Assembly: GCF_030232265.1 (NCBI RefSeq)
Contig: NZ_JASPJK010000001.1
Coordinates: 372,001 to 436,000, forward strand
DNA: 64,000 nt
Source of the DNA: Corynebacterium sp. MSK041
Lineage (GTDB): Bacteria > Actinomycetota > Actinomycetes > Mycobacteriales > Mycobacteriaceae
Direction of reading: 5' to 3'
The notes beneath the pieces were generated by a model. The model did no database searches. It saw nothing but the letters and a program-made list of their open reading frames with translations, and was not told where the DNA came from. A program made the position numbers and the translations under genes. Of this stretch, positions 1-9,978 are shown piece after piece (position 1 is the stretch's first letter; each line of letters begins with the position of its first letter).

Positions 1-447
1 AACGTCAACCAGGACCCAGAGGCAACGGACGCGATTTTCCGCAGCATGAAAGACATCACCATGATCGGCCTGGATGTCACGCTGCAGACCCTGCTCACCA
101 CCGCCGAGACCGCACAGTGGGAAGCACTGGGAACCCCGGGCGGGGACTTCCTAGCCGCTGCCACGAATTACTACATTGGCGCCTACGACACCACCGCACC
201 GCACCTGGGTGGCTGTGGCTTGCACGACCCGCTGGCCGTCGGTGTTGCCATTGACCCAACGCTGGTGACCACCCTGGACATCAACCTCAAGGTCGACACC
301 GAAGGGGCAACCCGCGGACGCACCATTGGTGATGAAACTCGCCTCAATGATGAGACGAAAACCGCCAAGGTTGCCGTGTCTGTAGACAAGCAGCGCTTCC
401 TCGAAGAGTTCATGCGTCGCCTCACTGGCTTGGCGGAGAAGAACTAA
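1..447 (+). CDS. Nucleoside hydrolase, C-terminal part (5' end outside window)
   Basis: The reading frame is open from base 1 and ends at 447, so only the last 148 residues are present. The segment HDPLAVGVAIDP (codons near 220-255) matches the conserved C-terminal active-site block of inosine-uridine preferring nucleoside hydrolases, where the His and Asp contact the base and the bound Ca2+. These enzymes split ribonucleosides into base and ribose in the cytoplasm for salvage. It lies just upstream of rpsO-pnp. Substrate preference cannot be judged from this fragment. Confidence 0.85.
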   Translation, partial: NVNQDPEATDAIFRSMKDITMIGLDVTLQTLLTTAETAQWEALGTPGGDFLAAATNYYIGAYDTTAPHLGGCGLHDPLAVGVAIDPTLVTTLDINLKVDTEGATRGRTIGDETRLNDETKTAKVAVSVDKQRFLEEFMRRLTGLAEKN

Positions 448-601
448 CACATAGAAACACATAGCGCGGAATTAACAGTTTCCGCTCATAGTGCGGTACT
501 CTTTCCTCTTCGGTAGCGGCTCGCGTGACTGTGGTTCGCAGCAGTCCCCGCCACTGAATTCCGATGAATGCGAACTGAAATAACCAAGGAGAACAATTCC
601 C

Positions 602-871
602 ATGGCTTTGACCACTGAGAAGAAGGCCGAAATCCTCAAGGAGTACGGCGTACACGAGACCGACACCGGTTCCCCGGAGGCTCAGGTTGCACTGCTCACC
701 GAGCGCATCAACAACCTCACCGAGCACCTCAAGGACCACAAGCACGATCACCACTCCCGTCGTGGTCTGCTGCTGCTCGTTGGTCGTCGTCGCGGTCTGC
801 TGAAGTACCTGCGCGAGAACAACGTTGAGCGTTACCGTGACCTCATCGCCCGCCTGGGTCTGCGTCGATAA
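602..871 (+). CDS. rpsO: 30S ribosomal protein S15
   Basis: 89 residues, the normal S15 length. It carries the family core [19 protein letters not shown] and a basic [18 protein letters not shown] helix that binds the 16S rRNA three-way junction. AAGGAG at 587-592 precedes the ATG. A factor-independent terminator follows at 900-927, so most transcripts should stop before pnp, the usual downstream partner. The stop codon lies inside a copy of the GCTTATCGACG motif discussed in the findings. Confidence 0.98.
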   Translation: MALTTEKKAEILKEYGVHETDTGSPEAQVALLTERINNLTEHLKDHKHDHHSRRGLLLLVGRRRGLLKYLRENNVERYRDLIARLGLRR

Positions 872-873
872 GC
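863..873 (+). repeat. GCTTATCGACG motif at the rpsO stop
   Basis: Sense strand CGTCGATAAGC: Arg-Arg-stop followed by GC. Confidence 0.6.
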
Positions 874-899
874 AAAAAGCTTTTCTTCCAGAACGAGCA

Positions 900-927
900 A
901 CGGCCGTCATTTTTGGCGGCCGTTTTT
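900..927 (+). terminator. rpsO terminator
   Basis: Perfect 7-bp stem ACGGCCG (900-906) / CGGCCGT (917-923) with a T-rich loop and a run of five T at 923-927, 28 bases after the rpsO stop. It is a classic intrinsic terminator between rpsO and pnp. Confidence 0.85.
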
Positions 928-1033
928 CGCGTGCATACGGTGTTTTGGGTGGCCAGCTGGTAGTGTGCCTGGGTGTAAAAAAGATTCATCTCGGCGGCAC
1001 CGACGACCGCCACGAACCCATGAAAGGGATCTG

Positions 1034-3301
1034 TTGAGCAAGAACACAAAACACACCCCGGATAACTCTGTTGAATTCCACATTGATGAGGAATTCGGTG
1101 TGACCGAAGCAACCGCCATCCTGGACAACGGTGACTTTGGTACCCGCACTGTCCGGTTTGAAACCGGCCAGCTGGCACGCCAGGCTGATGGCTCGGTGAC
1201 CACCTACCTCGACGACGACACGATGCTGCTGGCCACCACCACCGCATCCAACCAGCCGCGCGAAGGCTTTGACTTCTTCCCGCTCACCGTTGACGTGGAA
1301 GAGCGTATGTACGCCGCTGGCAAGATTCCGGGCTCGTTCTTCCGCCGTGAAGGTCGCCCGTCCACACAGGCAATCCTGGCGTGCCGTCTCATTGACCGTC
1401 CGCTGCGCCCGACCTTTGTGAAGGGTCTGCGCAATGAGGTCCAGGTTGTTATCACCGTGATGAGCTGGGACCCGGAGGAGTACTACGACGTCGTGGCTAT
1501 TAACGGCGCGTCCGCCGCAACGCAGCTGTCGGGGCTGCCGGTCTCCGGCGCTGTTGGTGGTGTGCGCATGGCGCTCATCGCTGATGAGAAGCACCCGAAG
1601 GGCCAGTGGGTTGCGTTCCCGAACCACGAGCAGCACGAGCAGGCTGTCTTTGAAATGGTCGTGGCTGGCCGCATCGTTGAGAAGAAGAAGGGCCGCCGCA
1701 AGGTCCAGGACGTTGCCATCATGATGGTGGAAGCGGGCGCTGGCGTGAATGTGATGAAGCTGGTGGCTGACGGTGCACCGGCACCGACGGAATCCACCGT
1801 CGCTGAAGGCCTTGAGGTTGCGAAGCCATACATCAAGACCCTGTGCGAGGCGCAGAATGTTCTGGCGGAGAAGACCGCGAAGGAAGCGCAGGAGTTCCCG
1901 CTCTTCCCGGCATACAGCGACGAGGTCTTTGACGCTGTGGAGAAGAAGGCTTCCAAGAAGCTGGCCAAGCTGCTCACCATCGCGGGCAAGGCTGAGCGCG
2001 ATGATGCGACCAACGAGTACATGGAGGAGATCGAGGAGAGCCTGCTGTCCTCCTTCACTGCTGAGGACGCATCCAAGGAAATCCGCGCTGCTTACAACGC
2101 GCTGATGAAGCAGATTGTGCGCGAGAAGATCCTCACCGAGGGCTTCCGTATCGACGGCCGTGGTGTCACCGACATCCGCGACCTTGGCGTCGAAGTTGAA
2201 CTGATCCCGCGTGCCCACGGCTCCGCACTGTTCGAACGTGGTGAGACCCAGATTCTCGGCGTGACCACCTTGGACATGCTGAAGATGGAGCAGCAGCTGG
2301 ATTCCCTCCACCCGGAGACCTCCAAGCACTACATCCACCACTACAACTTCCCGCCGTACTCCACGGGTGAGACCGGCCGCGTCGGTTCCCCGAAGCGCCG
2401 CGAGATCGGCCACGGTGCCCTTGCTGAGCGTGCCCTCGTACCGGTGATCCCGTCCAAGGAGGACTTCCCGTACACGATCCGCCAGGTCTCTGAGGCTCTG
2501 GGCTCCAACGGCTCTACCTCCATGGGTTCCGTGTGTGCATCGACCCTGTCCTTGTACAACGCTGGCGTGCCGCTGGCTGCACCGGTCGCCGGTATCGCCA
2601 TGGGTCTTGTCTCTGGCGAGGTTGATGGTGAGACCAAGTACGTCGCCCTGACCGACATCCTCGGTGCCGAGGATGCCTTCGGCGATATGGACTTCAAGGT
2701 TGCCGGTACCCCGGACTTCATCACCGCCCTGCAGCTGGACACCAAGCTCGACGGCATCCCGTCGGACGTTCTGGCCAACGCTCTGAATCAGGCCAAGGAC
2801 GCTCGCGTGACCATCCTGGACACGATGGCTGAGATCATCGAGGGTCCGGATGAGATGAGTCCGCTGGCACCGAAGATCACCACGGTGCACGTGCCCGTGT
2901 CCAAGATCGGTGAGGTCATCGGCCCGAAGGGTAAGACCATCAACCAGATCACCGAGGAGACCGGCGCTGACATCTCCATCGAGGATGACGGCACCATCTA
3001 CGTTGCTGCTGCTACCGGTGAAAGCGCGGATGCTGCGATCGAGCAGATCAACGCGATTGCGAACCCGCAGCAGCCGAAGGTGGGGGAGCGTTACCTGGGC
3101 ACCGTTGTGAAGACGGTTGCTTTCGGGGCGTTCGTGTCCCTCACACCGGGCCGTGATGGTCTGGTGCACATCTCCAAGCTCGGCGGCAACAAGCGCATCG
3201 AGAACGTAGAGGACGTGGTCAATGTCGGCGACAAGATTGAGGTGGAGATCGCGGACATCGATAACCGCGGCAAGATCTCGCTTGTTCCAGTCGAAGACTA
3301 A
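1034..3301 (+). CDS. pnp: Polyribonucleotide nucleotidyltransferase (PNPase)
   Basis: Phosphorolytic 3'-5' exoribonuclease of mRNA decay. Two RNase PH domains fill roughly residues 20-600, with [13 protein letters not shown] in the first. A KH domain ([17 protein letters not shown]) sits near residue 620, and an S1 domain ([19 protein letters not shown]) covers the last 70 residues. The frame is open from 965, but I start at TTG 1034: it gives 755 residues, the usual corynebacterial length, has AAAGGGA 6 bases upstream, and the extra N-terminal codons look non-homologous. The product probably works with RNase J, encoded at 7189-9210. Confidence 0.96.
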   Translation: MSKNTKHTPDNSVEFHIDEEFGVTEATAILDNGDFGTRTVRFETGQLARQADGSVTTYLDDDTMLLATTTASNQPREGFDFFPLTVDVEERMYAAGKIPGSFFRREGRPSTQAILACRLIDRPLRPTFVKGLRNEVQVVITVMSWDPEEYYDVVAINGASAATQLSGLPVSGAVGGVRMALIADEKHPKGQWVAFPNHEQHEQAVFEMVVAGRIVEKKKGRRKVQDVAIMMVEAGAGVNVMKLVADGAPAPTESTVAEGLEVAKPYIKTLCEAQNVLAEKTAKEAQEFPLFPAYSDEVFDAVEKKASKKLAKLLTIAGKAERDDATNEYMEEIEESLLSSFTAEDASKEIRAAYNALMKQIVREKILTEGFRIDGRGVTDIRDLGVEVELIPRAHGSALFERGETQILGVTTLDMLKMEQQLDSLHPETSKHYIHHYNFPPYSTGETGRVGSPKRREIGHGALAERALVPVIPSKEDFPYTIRQVSEALGSNGSTSMGSVCASTLSLYNAGVPLAAPVAGIAMGLVSGEVDGETKYVALTDILGAEDAFGDMDFKVAGTPDFITALQLDTKLDGIPSDVLANALNQAKDARVTILDTMAEIIEGPDEMSPLAPKITTVHVPVSKIGEVIGPKGKTINQITEETGADISIEDDGTIYVAAATGESADAAIEQINAIANPQQPKVGERYLGTVVKTVAFGAFVSLTPGRDGLVHISKLGGNKRIENVEDVVNVGDKIEVEIADIDNRGKISLVPVED

Positions 3302-3319
3302 GCACGTGCTTATCCCCGT

Positions 3320-3358
3320 AGCCCCCGGCCAGTTCTGAAACGGAACCAGCCGGGGGCT
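3320..3358 (+). terminator. pnp terminator
   Basis: A perfect 10-bp stem AGCCCCCGGC (3320-3329) / GCCGGGGGCT (3349-3358) with an inner GTTC/GAAC extension. It ends 12 bases before the tail of the convergent lipoprotein gene and may serve both strands. Confidence 0.8.
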
Positions 3359-3369
3359 TCGTCATGCGC

Positions 3370-3971
3370 TTATTTTTGGACGTCCACGACTACGCGTGTC
3401 GGGTTCTCAATCACTTCGATCTTGAAGGGGCGCTTCTTGTCCACACCGATGTACCAGGTGGAGTCGCCTTCGTCCCAGCCGGAGTAGAGACAACGTCGGT
3501 GATGCTGGGGGCGTGCCCATCTGAGCCTTGTGGGGCTTCATAAGGGTCGCTCACACCGCGTACGAGAACACGGAGTGCGGCGCCACCGTTGACGGGGACA
3601 TCAAAGCCGGACCCGGGTTGGCTGGGCTGATCGTCGTACTCCGCCATGATCCACGGCGTGCCAGTGCCGCCGATATCGAAGACGAGGCGATCAAATGTGT
3701 CATGCGCACCAATGCGTACACCGGTGACCTTGTACGAGCCGTCCAGGTGGTCCTTGATCTCCACGCGGTCCGTGGCAAAACCCTCCGCGGCAGCTGGTTC
3801 TGGGGCGGCTTCCTCCGTGGTCTCCATCGTTGTGGTGATGGTGTTCGGGGGAGCTGATTCACGCAGTGTCATCACCGCTTCGTCAGGTTCTTGCAGTTGA
3901 GAACAGGCGCTAAGCGATATGGCGGCGAAGAACACGCTGCACACTGCGCCTACGCGACGGGCAGGGAGCAT
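3370..3971 (-). pseudogene. AMIN-like lipoprotein gene with C-terminal frameshift
   Basis: The N-terminus from 3971 is a lipoprotein signal with hydrophobic core and lipobox LSAC, followed by an acidic Thr/Glu-rich linker and an AMIN-like domain with the GAHDTFDRLVFDIGGTGTPW segment. The frame then runs into about 20 unrelated residues and stops at 3411. In the neighbouring frame the family ending resumes (WYIGVDKKRPFK ... NPTRVVVDVQK) and stops at 3370, matching the paralogue encoded just upstream. The minus strand reads TCTCT (plus-strand AGAGA at 3486-3490) where TCT would restore DVVYSGWDEGDSTW, so a 2-base CT expansion is the simplest cause. It may be a true pseudogene, phase variation or a sequencing error. 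Confidence 0.75.
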
Positions 3972-3981
3972 TACCGTGTGC

Positions 3982-4590
3982 CTACTTCTGAACGTCCACC
4001 ACGACACGCGTCGGGTTTTCCAACACTGTCACCTTGTACGGGCGCTGTTTGTCCAGCCCGATGAAGTACTGGGAGACAGCCTCGAAGGTGCCACTGTTGG
4101 TCACGTCCTTGATATTGCCGGAGGCAAGCCCAAGGGTGGTCTTGCCGGCGTACTTGGCGTCCGGGGTTTGATCGAGGGAGGTGCCATGAATGGTGATCTC
4201 GAGGGCCGCCTCACCCGGGACGTCCACCGGCAGACCGGAAGCCTGCTGGAGAGGTTCATCGGAGTAGCCAGCCAGGAACTCTGGTGTGCCATTGCCCTCG
4301 AATTCGAAGACGACGCGGTCGTAACCCTCGTGCGAACCCGAGCGGATGTCAGCGGTGCGCAGCTCGGACTTCATCTCACCAGTGAAGGTTCCCGTGGATT
4401 CCGTCGAGTACTCCCCAGGAACATCCTGGTTGTCGATCGTGGAGGCCATGACCGTCTTCGTGTCCGTTGTAGTGGAGGTGGACGGGCTGCCGTTCGGCTC
4501 TGAAATGCTCTCCGAAGGAGAGCAGGCCGCCAAACCCAAGGCGCTGGTTGCGAGAAGAGCGATTGTTAACGCGTGTGACTGGTGTTTCAT
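3982..4590 (-). CDS. AMIN-like domain lipoprotein
   Basis: About 202 residues from ATG 4590. It has a lipoprotein signal (KH basic start, hydrophobic ALTIALLATSALG, lipobox LAAC), so it is probably anchored on the outer face of the membrane. A Ser/Thr/Pro-rich spacer is followed by an AMIN-like beta domain: GYDRVVFEFEGNGTPEF near the middle and the ending NPTRVVVDVQK. Related domains often bind cell-wall polymers; the exact role is unknown. The downstream gene at 3370-3971 is a paralogue, so the pair arose by tandem duplication. There is no Shine-Dalgarno site. A -10-like TAAACT lies 7 bases before the ATG, so the mRNA is probably leaderless. Confidence 0.85.
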   Translation of the reverse strand: MKHQSHALTIALLATSALGLAACSPSESISEPNGSPSTSTTTDTKTVMASTIDNQDVPGEYSTESTGTFTGEMKSELRTADIRSGSHEGYDRVVFEFEGNGTPEFLAGYSDEPLQQASGLPVDVPGEAALEITIHGTSLDQTPDAKYAGKTTLGLASGNIKDVTNSGTFEAVSQYFIGLDKQRPYKVTVLENPTRVVVDVQK

Positions 4591-4597
4591 ATGTTGT

Positions 4598-5466
<869 letters not shown>

Positions 5467-6219
5467 ATGTCGCAGAGCAAAACCCTTAACGTCCAACTCC
5501 TCGCCGCCACCTCTTTCGCGGCGCCCGCCGACGTGGACTGGGAGCAAGACCCGGATGCCACTGACGCGGAGGCGCTCGTCGAATTTGCAGGCCGGGCGTG
5601 CTACGAAACCTTTGACAAGCCCAACCCGCATACCGCGGCTAACGGGGCGTACCTGCGGCACATTCTTGAGGTCGGGCACGATGCACTGCTGGAGCATGCC
5701 ACCGCAACGCTGTACATCCGCGGCCTCTCCCGTGCTGCCGGAAACGAACTGCTGCGGCACCGACACTTGTCGTTTTCACAGCTCTCCCAACGCTTCGTGC
5801 CGTCGAGTGAATCCGCCGTGGTCATTCCCGATGCGATTGCGGCCGACGAGGATCTGCGTCGTATTTTCCTCGCCGCCGTCGATGAGACGCGCTTCGTCTA
5901 CGAGGAACTCCTCGGCGCGCTGGAAGGCAACCTCGAGGACGAACCTAATGCGCTGTTGCGTAAGAAGAAGGCGCGCCAAGCCGCCCGCGCCATCTTGCCC
6001 AACGCCACCGAAACACGCTTTGTGGTCACCGGCAACTACCGTGCATGGCGCGATTTCATCGCTGCGCGTGCCAGTGAACACGCGGATGTAGAGATCCGTG
6101 AACTTGCCGTGGCCATCCTTGAGGTGTTGAAGAAACAAGCACCGTCGCTTTTTAGCGACTTCCTCATCAGCACCCTCACCGACGGTACCGTTATGGCCAC
6201 AAGCCCATACGTCGGCTAG
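5467..6219 (+). CDS. thyX: Flavin-dependent thymidylate synthase
   Basis: Makes dTMP from dUMP using FAD and methylene-THF. The family signature RHRxxSxxxxSxR is present as [13 protein letters not shown] near residues 97-109. 250 residues, standard length. The ATG follows the dapB stop codon directly, so translation is probably coupled. A GC-rich stem at 6229-6255 follows. Confidence 0.97.
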   Translation: MSQSKTLNVQLLAATSFAAPADVDWEQDPDATDAEALVEFAGRACYETFDKPNPHTAANGAYLRHILEVGHDALLEHATATLYIRGLSRAAGNELLRHRHLSFSQLSQRFVPSSESAVVIPDAIAADEDLRRIFLAAVDETRFVYEELLGALEGNLEDEPNALLRKKKARQAARAILPNATETRFVVTGNYRAWRDFIAARASEHADVEIRELAVAILEVLKKQAPSLFSDFLISTLTDGTVMATSPYVG

Positions 6220-6228
6220 CTTCGTTGA

Positions 6229-6255
6229 GCCCCGCCGGTCACTGATTGGCGGGGC
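6229..6255 (+). terminator. Stem-loop after thyX
   Basis: GCCCCGCC (6229-6236) pairs exactly with GGCGGGGC (6248-6255). There is no T run behind it, so termination may be incomplete. Confidence 0.55.
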
Positions 6256-6263
6256 AAAGAATG

Positions 6264-6269
6264 TACCCT
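6264..6269 (+). promoter_or_regulatory. Leaderless -10 box of dapA
   Basis: TACCCT lies 8 bases before the dapA ATG at 6278, and no ribosome-binding site is visible, as expected for a leaderless message. Confidence 0.5.
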
Positions 6270-6277
6270 AGGTAGCC

Positions 6278-7186
6278 ATGGGCATTTCAACGAAAGCACA
6301 AACTGGTGCAGATGAGTTCGGAACCATCGGCGTTGCCATGGTCACCCCGTTCGACACACGCGGCGAGTTGGATCTCGCCGCTGCACGAAAGTTGGCTGTC
6401 CACCTCGTAGACAACGGCATCGATTCCCTCATCCTCGGCGGAACCACGGGTGAATCCCCAACGACCAGCCCCGAGGAAAAAATCGAACTGATCAAGGCGG
6501 TGCGCTCCGAACTGGGGGACCGCGTCAAGATCATGGCGGGGGCAGGAACGAATGACACGCGGACGTCCATAGCTTTGGCGCAAGCTTCTCGTGATGCTGG
6601 CGCTGACTCTCTCCTCGTGGTCACCCCGTACTACTCCAAGCCCTCCCAGGCGGGGCTGCTAGCGCACTTCACTGCTGTCGCCCAGGCCACCGACCTGCCG
6701 GTCTGCCTCTACGACATTCCTGGACGCTCTGCTATTCCCATCGCCGGCGCAACAATTCGTGCCCTGGCGGATCTGCCCACCGTCAAAGCCGTCAAAGACG
6801 CCAAAGGTGACTTGCTAGAAGCCACCACGATTATCAATGACACCGGGTTGGCCTGGTACTCTGGCGACGACGTTCTCAACCTGCCGTGGTTCTCCGTCGG
6901 CGCAACCGGAGTCATCTCCGTGATCGGCCACGCAGCCCCAGGTCTTATGAGAGAAATGGTTACAAGCTTCGAGGAAGGCGACCTCGCCCGCGCGCGGGAA
7001 ATCAACGCCACCACCATGTGCGTGCTCGCTCAGCAGCAAGCCGTGCTCGGTGGAGTGACATTTGCAAAAGCCGCCCTGCGCCTGCAGGGCATTGAGGTTG
7101 GAGATCCCCGCCTGCCCATCGTCGCACCCGACGAAACGCAGCTGGAGGCTCTCCGCCATGACATGGAAAAGGCTGGAGTCCTTTAA
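6278..7186 (+). CDS. dapA: 4-hydroxy-tetrahydrodipicolinate synthase
   Basis: Condenses pyruvate with aspartate semialdehyde, the first dedicated step to diaminopimelate and lysine. 302 residues with the TIM-barrel family blocks GGTTGESPT (pyruvate binding), the Tyr in LYDIPGRSA (near 145) and the Schiff-base Lys in [10 protein letters not shown] (near 173). The rnj ATG follows the stop after two bases, so dapA and rnj are probably cotranscribed. A leaderless promoter is proposed in front of it. Confidence 0.97.
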   Translation: MGISTKAQTGADEFGTIGVAMVTPFDTRGELDLAAARKLAVHLVDNGIDSLILGGTTGESPTTSPEEKIELIKAVRSELGDRVKIMAGAGTNDTRTSIALAQASRDAGADSLLVVTPYYSKPSQAGLLAHFTAVAQATDLPVCLYDIPGRSAIPIAGATIRALADLPTVKAVKDAKGDLLEATTIINDTGLAWYSGDDVLNLPWFSVGATGVISVIGHAAPGLMREMVTSFEEGDLARAREINATTMCVLAQQQAVLGGVTFAKAALRLQGIEVGDPRLPIVAPDETQLEALRHDMEKAGVL

Positions 7187-7188
7187 GT

Positions 7189-9210
7189 ATGAACGAAACC
7201 CGCAACCGCTCGCGCAAGGTGACCCGCAAGGCGGGCCCGCCGGAGACGAGCGATCAGCAGCCGGTGTTCCAAACCGCTGACACCCAACCGCAGGAAAACC
7301 GTGGCAACGGTAACGGCGGCAACGGCAATAACGGCAATAACAACCGTGGTAACGCCGGTAATAACCACGGTGGTGGCAACCGTAATCGTGGTCGCGGCCG
7401 GGGCCGTGGTCGCGGGCGCGGTGGTGACAACCGCCGTAACCCCGTCAAGGGCATGCAGGGTGCAGACCTGACGAAGCGTCTGCCGGAACCGCAGAAGCCC
7501 GCGAATGGCTCGCTGCGTATTTACGCGCTCGGTGGCATCTCTGAGATTGGCCGCAACATGACCGTGTTTGAGTACAACGGTCGTCTTCTCATCGTGGACT
7601 GTGGTGTTCTGTTCCCGTCCTCTGATGAGCCGGGTGTGGACCTCATCCTGCCGGACTTCGGTCCGATTGAAAATAAGCTGGATAAGGTGGACGGGCTCGT
7701 GGTTACACACGGGCACGAAGACCACATCGGCGCGATCCCGTGGCTGCTCAAGCTGCGCCCAGATATCCCGATTTATTCGGCGAAGTTCACTAACGCGCTC
7801 ATTGCGGCAAAGACCAAGGAGCACCGCCAGCGTCCGAAGTTGCACGAGGTCAACGAGAAGTCGGAGATCACCGTCGGCCCGTACAACGTGCGCTTCTTCC
7901 ACGTTGGTCACTCCATCCCGGACTGCTTGGGTGTTGTGATTAAGACTGGTGCAGGCACTGTCTGCATGACCGGTGACGTCAAGGTCGACATGACCCCGTA
8001 CGACAACAAGCCCACCGACCTGCCGGCGCTTGCTCGCTATGGCGATGAGGGCATTGACCTGTTCTTGTGTGACTCCACCAACGCCACCATCCCAGGCATT
8101 TCCGCCTCGGAGGCTGGTATTGAGGAGAACCTCATTCGCATCGTGCAGGCCGCGAAGCAGCGTGTTGTTCTCGCATCCTTCGCGTCCAACGTCTCGCGTG
8201 TGCAGATGGCCGTCAACGCGGCTGTGGCTTCCGGCCGCAAGGTTGCTTTCAACGGTCGCTCCATGATTCGCAACATGGAGATCGCGGAGAAGATGAGCAT
8301 GCTGCGTGCCCCGAAGGGCACCATCATCCCCATCGAAGAGGCTGCGAAGATGGCGCCACACCGCGTCATGCTCATCACCACTGGTACTCAGGGTGAGCCG
8401 ATGGCTGCGCTGTCGCGCATGTCCCGCCGTGAACACCGTCAGATTACGGTGCGTGACGGTGACACGATCATCCTGTCCTCTTCGCTCATCCCGGGCAATG
8501 AGGAAGCAGTGTTCGCCGTGATCAACAACCTTGCCCAGATTGGTGCGAATGTGATCACCAACGACGATGCGCATGTCCACGCCTCCGGCCACGGTTACGC
8601 CGGCGAGCTGCTGTTCCTTTACAACATGGCTCGTCCGCGCAACGCTATGCCGGTGCACGGCGAGTGGCGTCATCTGCGTGCGAACAAGGAGCTGGCTATC
8701 GCTACCGGTGTGAAGCCGGAGAACACGGTGCTGGCGCAGAATGGCGTTGTCGTGGATATGGTCAACGGCAAGGTCAAGGTCGCAGGCCAGTACCAGGTGG
8801 GCAACCTCTACGTCGATGGCACCACGATGGGTGACGTTGACCCAGACGTGCTGGCGGACCGCACCAATCTGGCTGCCGGTGGCGTTATTTCCATCACGTG
8901 TGTGATTGATGACCGTACGGGGCGCCTCATTGAGAAGCCGACCGTGTCCACTACGGGCCTCATCGATGATGACCGTGAGGTTAAACCTGTCATCGTCGAA
9001 CTCGTGGAGAACACCATGTTCGACCTCGCTGCTGAGGGTGAGAATGACCCGTACCGCATGGTTCAGCAGCTCCGTCGCCGCATTTCTCGCACGATCGAGC
9101 AGAAGTACAAGCGTGAGCCTGTCATTCTGCCGACGGTTGTACCGATGAATGCCGACGACGTTACGCCGGTGTCCACTGAAGACATCGAAGCATCGCGCGA
9201 ATCGCTGTAG
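7189..9210 (+). CDS. rnj: Ribonuclease J
   Basis: Metallo-beta-lactamase/beta-CASP ribonuclease (5'-3' exo- and endonuclease) of RNA processing. 673 residues. The zinc motif THGHEDHIG is near residue 172, SHVHASGHG-type beta-CASP residues appear as HVHASGHGYAGE, and CMTGDVKVDM follows the first domain. Residues about 35-80 form a Gly/Asn tract that turns into repeated RG pairs, a disordered RGG-like extension absent from the catalytic core. It forms an operon with dapA. Confidence 0.96.
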   Translation: MNETRNRSRKVTRKAGPPETSDQQPVFQTADTQPQENRGNGNGGNGNNGNNNRGNAGNNHGGGNRNRGRGRGRGRGRGGDNRRNPVKGMQGADLTKRLPEPQKPANGSLRIYALGGISEIGRNMTVFEYNGRLLIVDCGVLFPSSDEPGVDLILPDFGPIENKLDKVDGLVVTHGHEDHIGAIPWLLKLRPDIPIYSAKFTNALIAAKTKEHRQRPKLHEVNEKSEITVGPYNVRFFHVGHSIPDCLGVVIKTGAGTVCMTGDVKVDMTPYDNKPTDLPALARYGDEGIDLFLCDSTNATIPGISASEAGIEENLIRIVQAAKQRVVLASFASNVSRVQMAVNAAVASGRKVAFNGRSMIRNMEIAEKMSMLRAPKGTIIPIEEAAKMAPHRVMLITTGTQGEPMAALSRMSRREHRQITVRDGDTIILSSSLIPGNEEAVFAVINNLAQIGANVITNDDAHVHASGHGYAGELLFLYNMARPRNAMPVHGEWRHLRANKELAIATGVKPENTVLAQNGVVVDMVNGKVKVAGQYQVGNLYVDGTTMGDVDPDVLADRTNLAAGGVISITCVIDDRTGRLIEKPTVSTTGLIDDDREVKPVIVELVENTMFDLAAEGENDPYRMVQQLRRRISRTIEQKYKREPVILPTVVPMNADDVTPVSTEDIEASRESL

Positions 9211-9239
9211 CTTTTCGCTTGTCGACGACTCTTCCTGAG

Positions 9240-9267
9240 GCCCCGTTCCTACCTTATGGAGCGGGGC
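9240..9267 (+). terminator. Stem-loop after rnj
   Basis: GCCCCGTTCC (9240-9249) pairs with GGAGCGGGGC (9258-9267), allowing one wobble. There is only a short T stretch behind it. It separates rnj from the next promoter. Confidence 0.55.
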
Positions 9268-9274
9268 TTCGGTC

Positions 9275-9280
9275 TATTCT
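9275..9280 (+). promoter_or_regulatory. Leaderless -10 box
   Basis: TATTCT lies 7 bases before ATG 9288 with no Shine-Dalgarno sequence. Confidence 0.5.
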
Positions 9281-9287
9281 GGGCAGC

Positions 9288-9917
9288 ATGTCGTTTCAAC
9301 AGTCTGAACGCTCAAAGCTTGCCCAGTTGCTCCTAGAGGTGGGTCCCGATGCGCCAACGTTGTGTGCTGGGTGGACCACCCAGGACCTGGTGACACACAT
9401 GTACATCCGGGAGAACCAGCCCCACCGGGCGGTGGGCTATTTGATGCCGGCGCTGAAGTCGGTGACCGCGTCTGCTGAGGAATCAGTGAAGCAGCGCAAC
9501 TATGAGGACGTGGTGCGCGCGTGGGCAGCGGGGCCACCGGCGTTTGTGAAGCCACTTGATTCGCTGATAAACGTGTCCGAGAACTTCATCCACCACGAGG
9601 ATGTGCGTCGTGGTGGGGACCGCCCGATGGAGCCACGTGAGTTTTCTGGGGCGGTGGAGAAGAAGCTCATGTCCGCGGCGGCGATGATGGGCAAGCTGGC
9701 TCTCTCGAGTGGGAACGTGCCCGTGATTCTTACCCCGCCGAACCTTCCCGCAGTGACGCTCGGCGGTAAGCGGGGTGTGGCAGTGGATGGTTCCCGCGTC
9801 GTCCGCGTGAAGGGTGAGCCGGGGGAGTTGCTGTTGTGGGTGACCGGCCGCGACAAAGTCAAGGTGGAGATTAGCGGCGAAGCAGAGGATATCGCGGCAG
9901 TCAAGCGTCGTATCTAG
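9288..9917 (+). CDS. TIGR03085-type DinB/mycothiol-dependent-like metal-binding protein
   Basis: 209 residues. The opening QQSERSKLAQLLLEVGPDAPTLC.GW and the Asp/His-rich middle (DLVTHMYIREN, ENFIHHEDVRRG) resemble the actinobacterial TIGR03085 family, a branch of the DinB/mycothiol maleylpyruvate isomerase superfamily in which conserved His residues bind a divalent metal. The reaction is unknown. I start at ATG 9288 because the N-terminal 23 codons of the longer frame overlap the rnj terminator hairpin. Confidence 0.75.
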   Translation: MSFQQSERSKLAQLLLEVGPDAPTLCAGWTTQDLVTHMYIRENQPHRAVGYLMPALKSVTASAEESVKQRNYEDVVRAWAAGPPAFVKPLDSLINVSENFIHHEDVRRGGDRPMEPREFSGAVEKKLMSAAAMMGKLALSSGNVPVILTPPNLPAVTLGGKRGVAVDGSRVVRVKGEPGELLLWVTGRDKVKVEISGEAEDIAAVKRRI

Positions 9918-9978
9918 ACCCACTATGGCCGGTGTGGCGTATGTGATTTGAGGGACGCAAGGTATTACAGTGGTCCCC

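Noticed and set aside
986..3169. Very long open frame antisense to pnp (727 residues).
   Set aside because: The pnp strand has clear family domains; long antisense frames are normal in GC-rich codon patterns. Same for 10051-12792 (antisense to ftsK) and 7183-8673 (antisense to rnj).
3299..3312. Perfect palindrome TAAGCACGTGCTTA at the pnp stop.
   Set aside because: Short and partly coding; the strong terminator just downstream explains the region without it.
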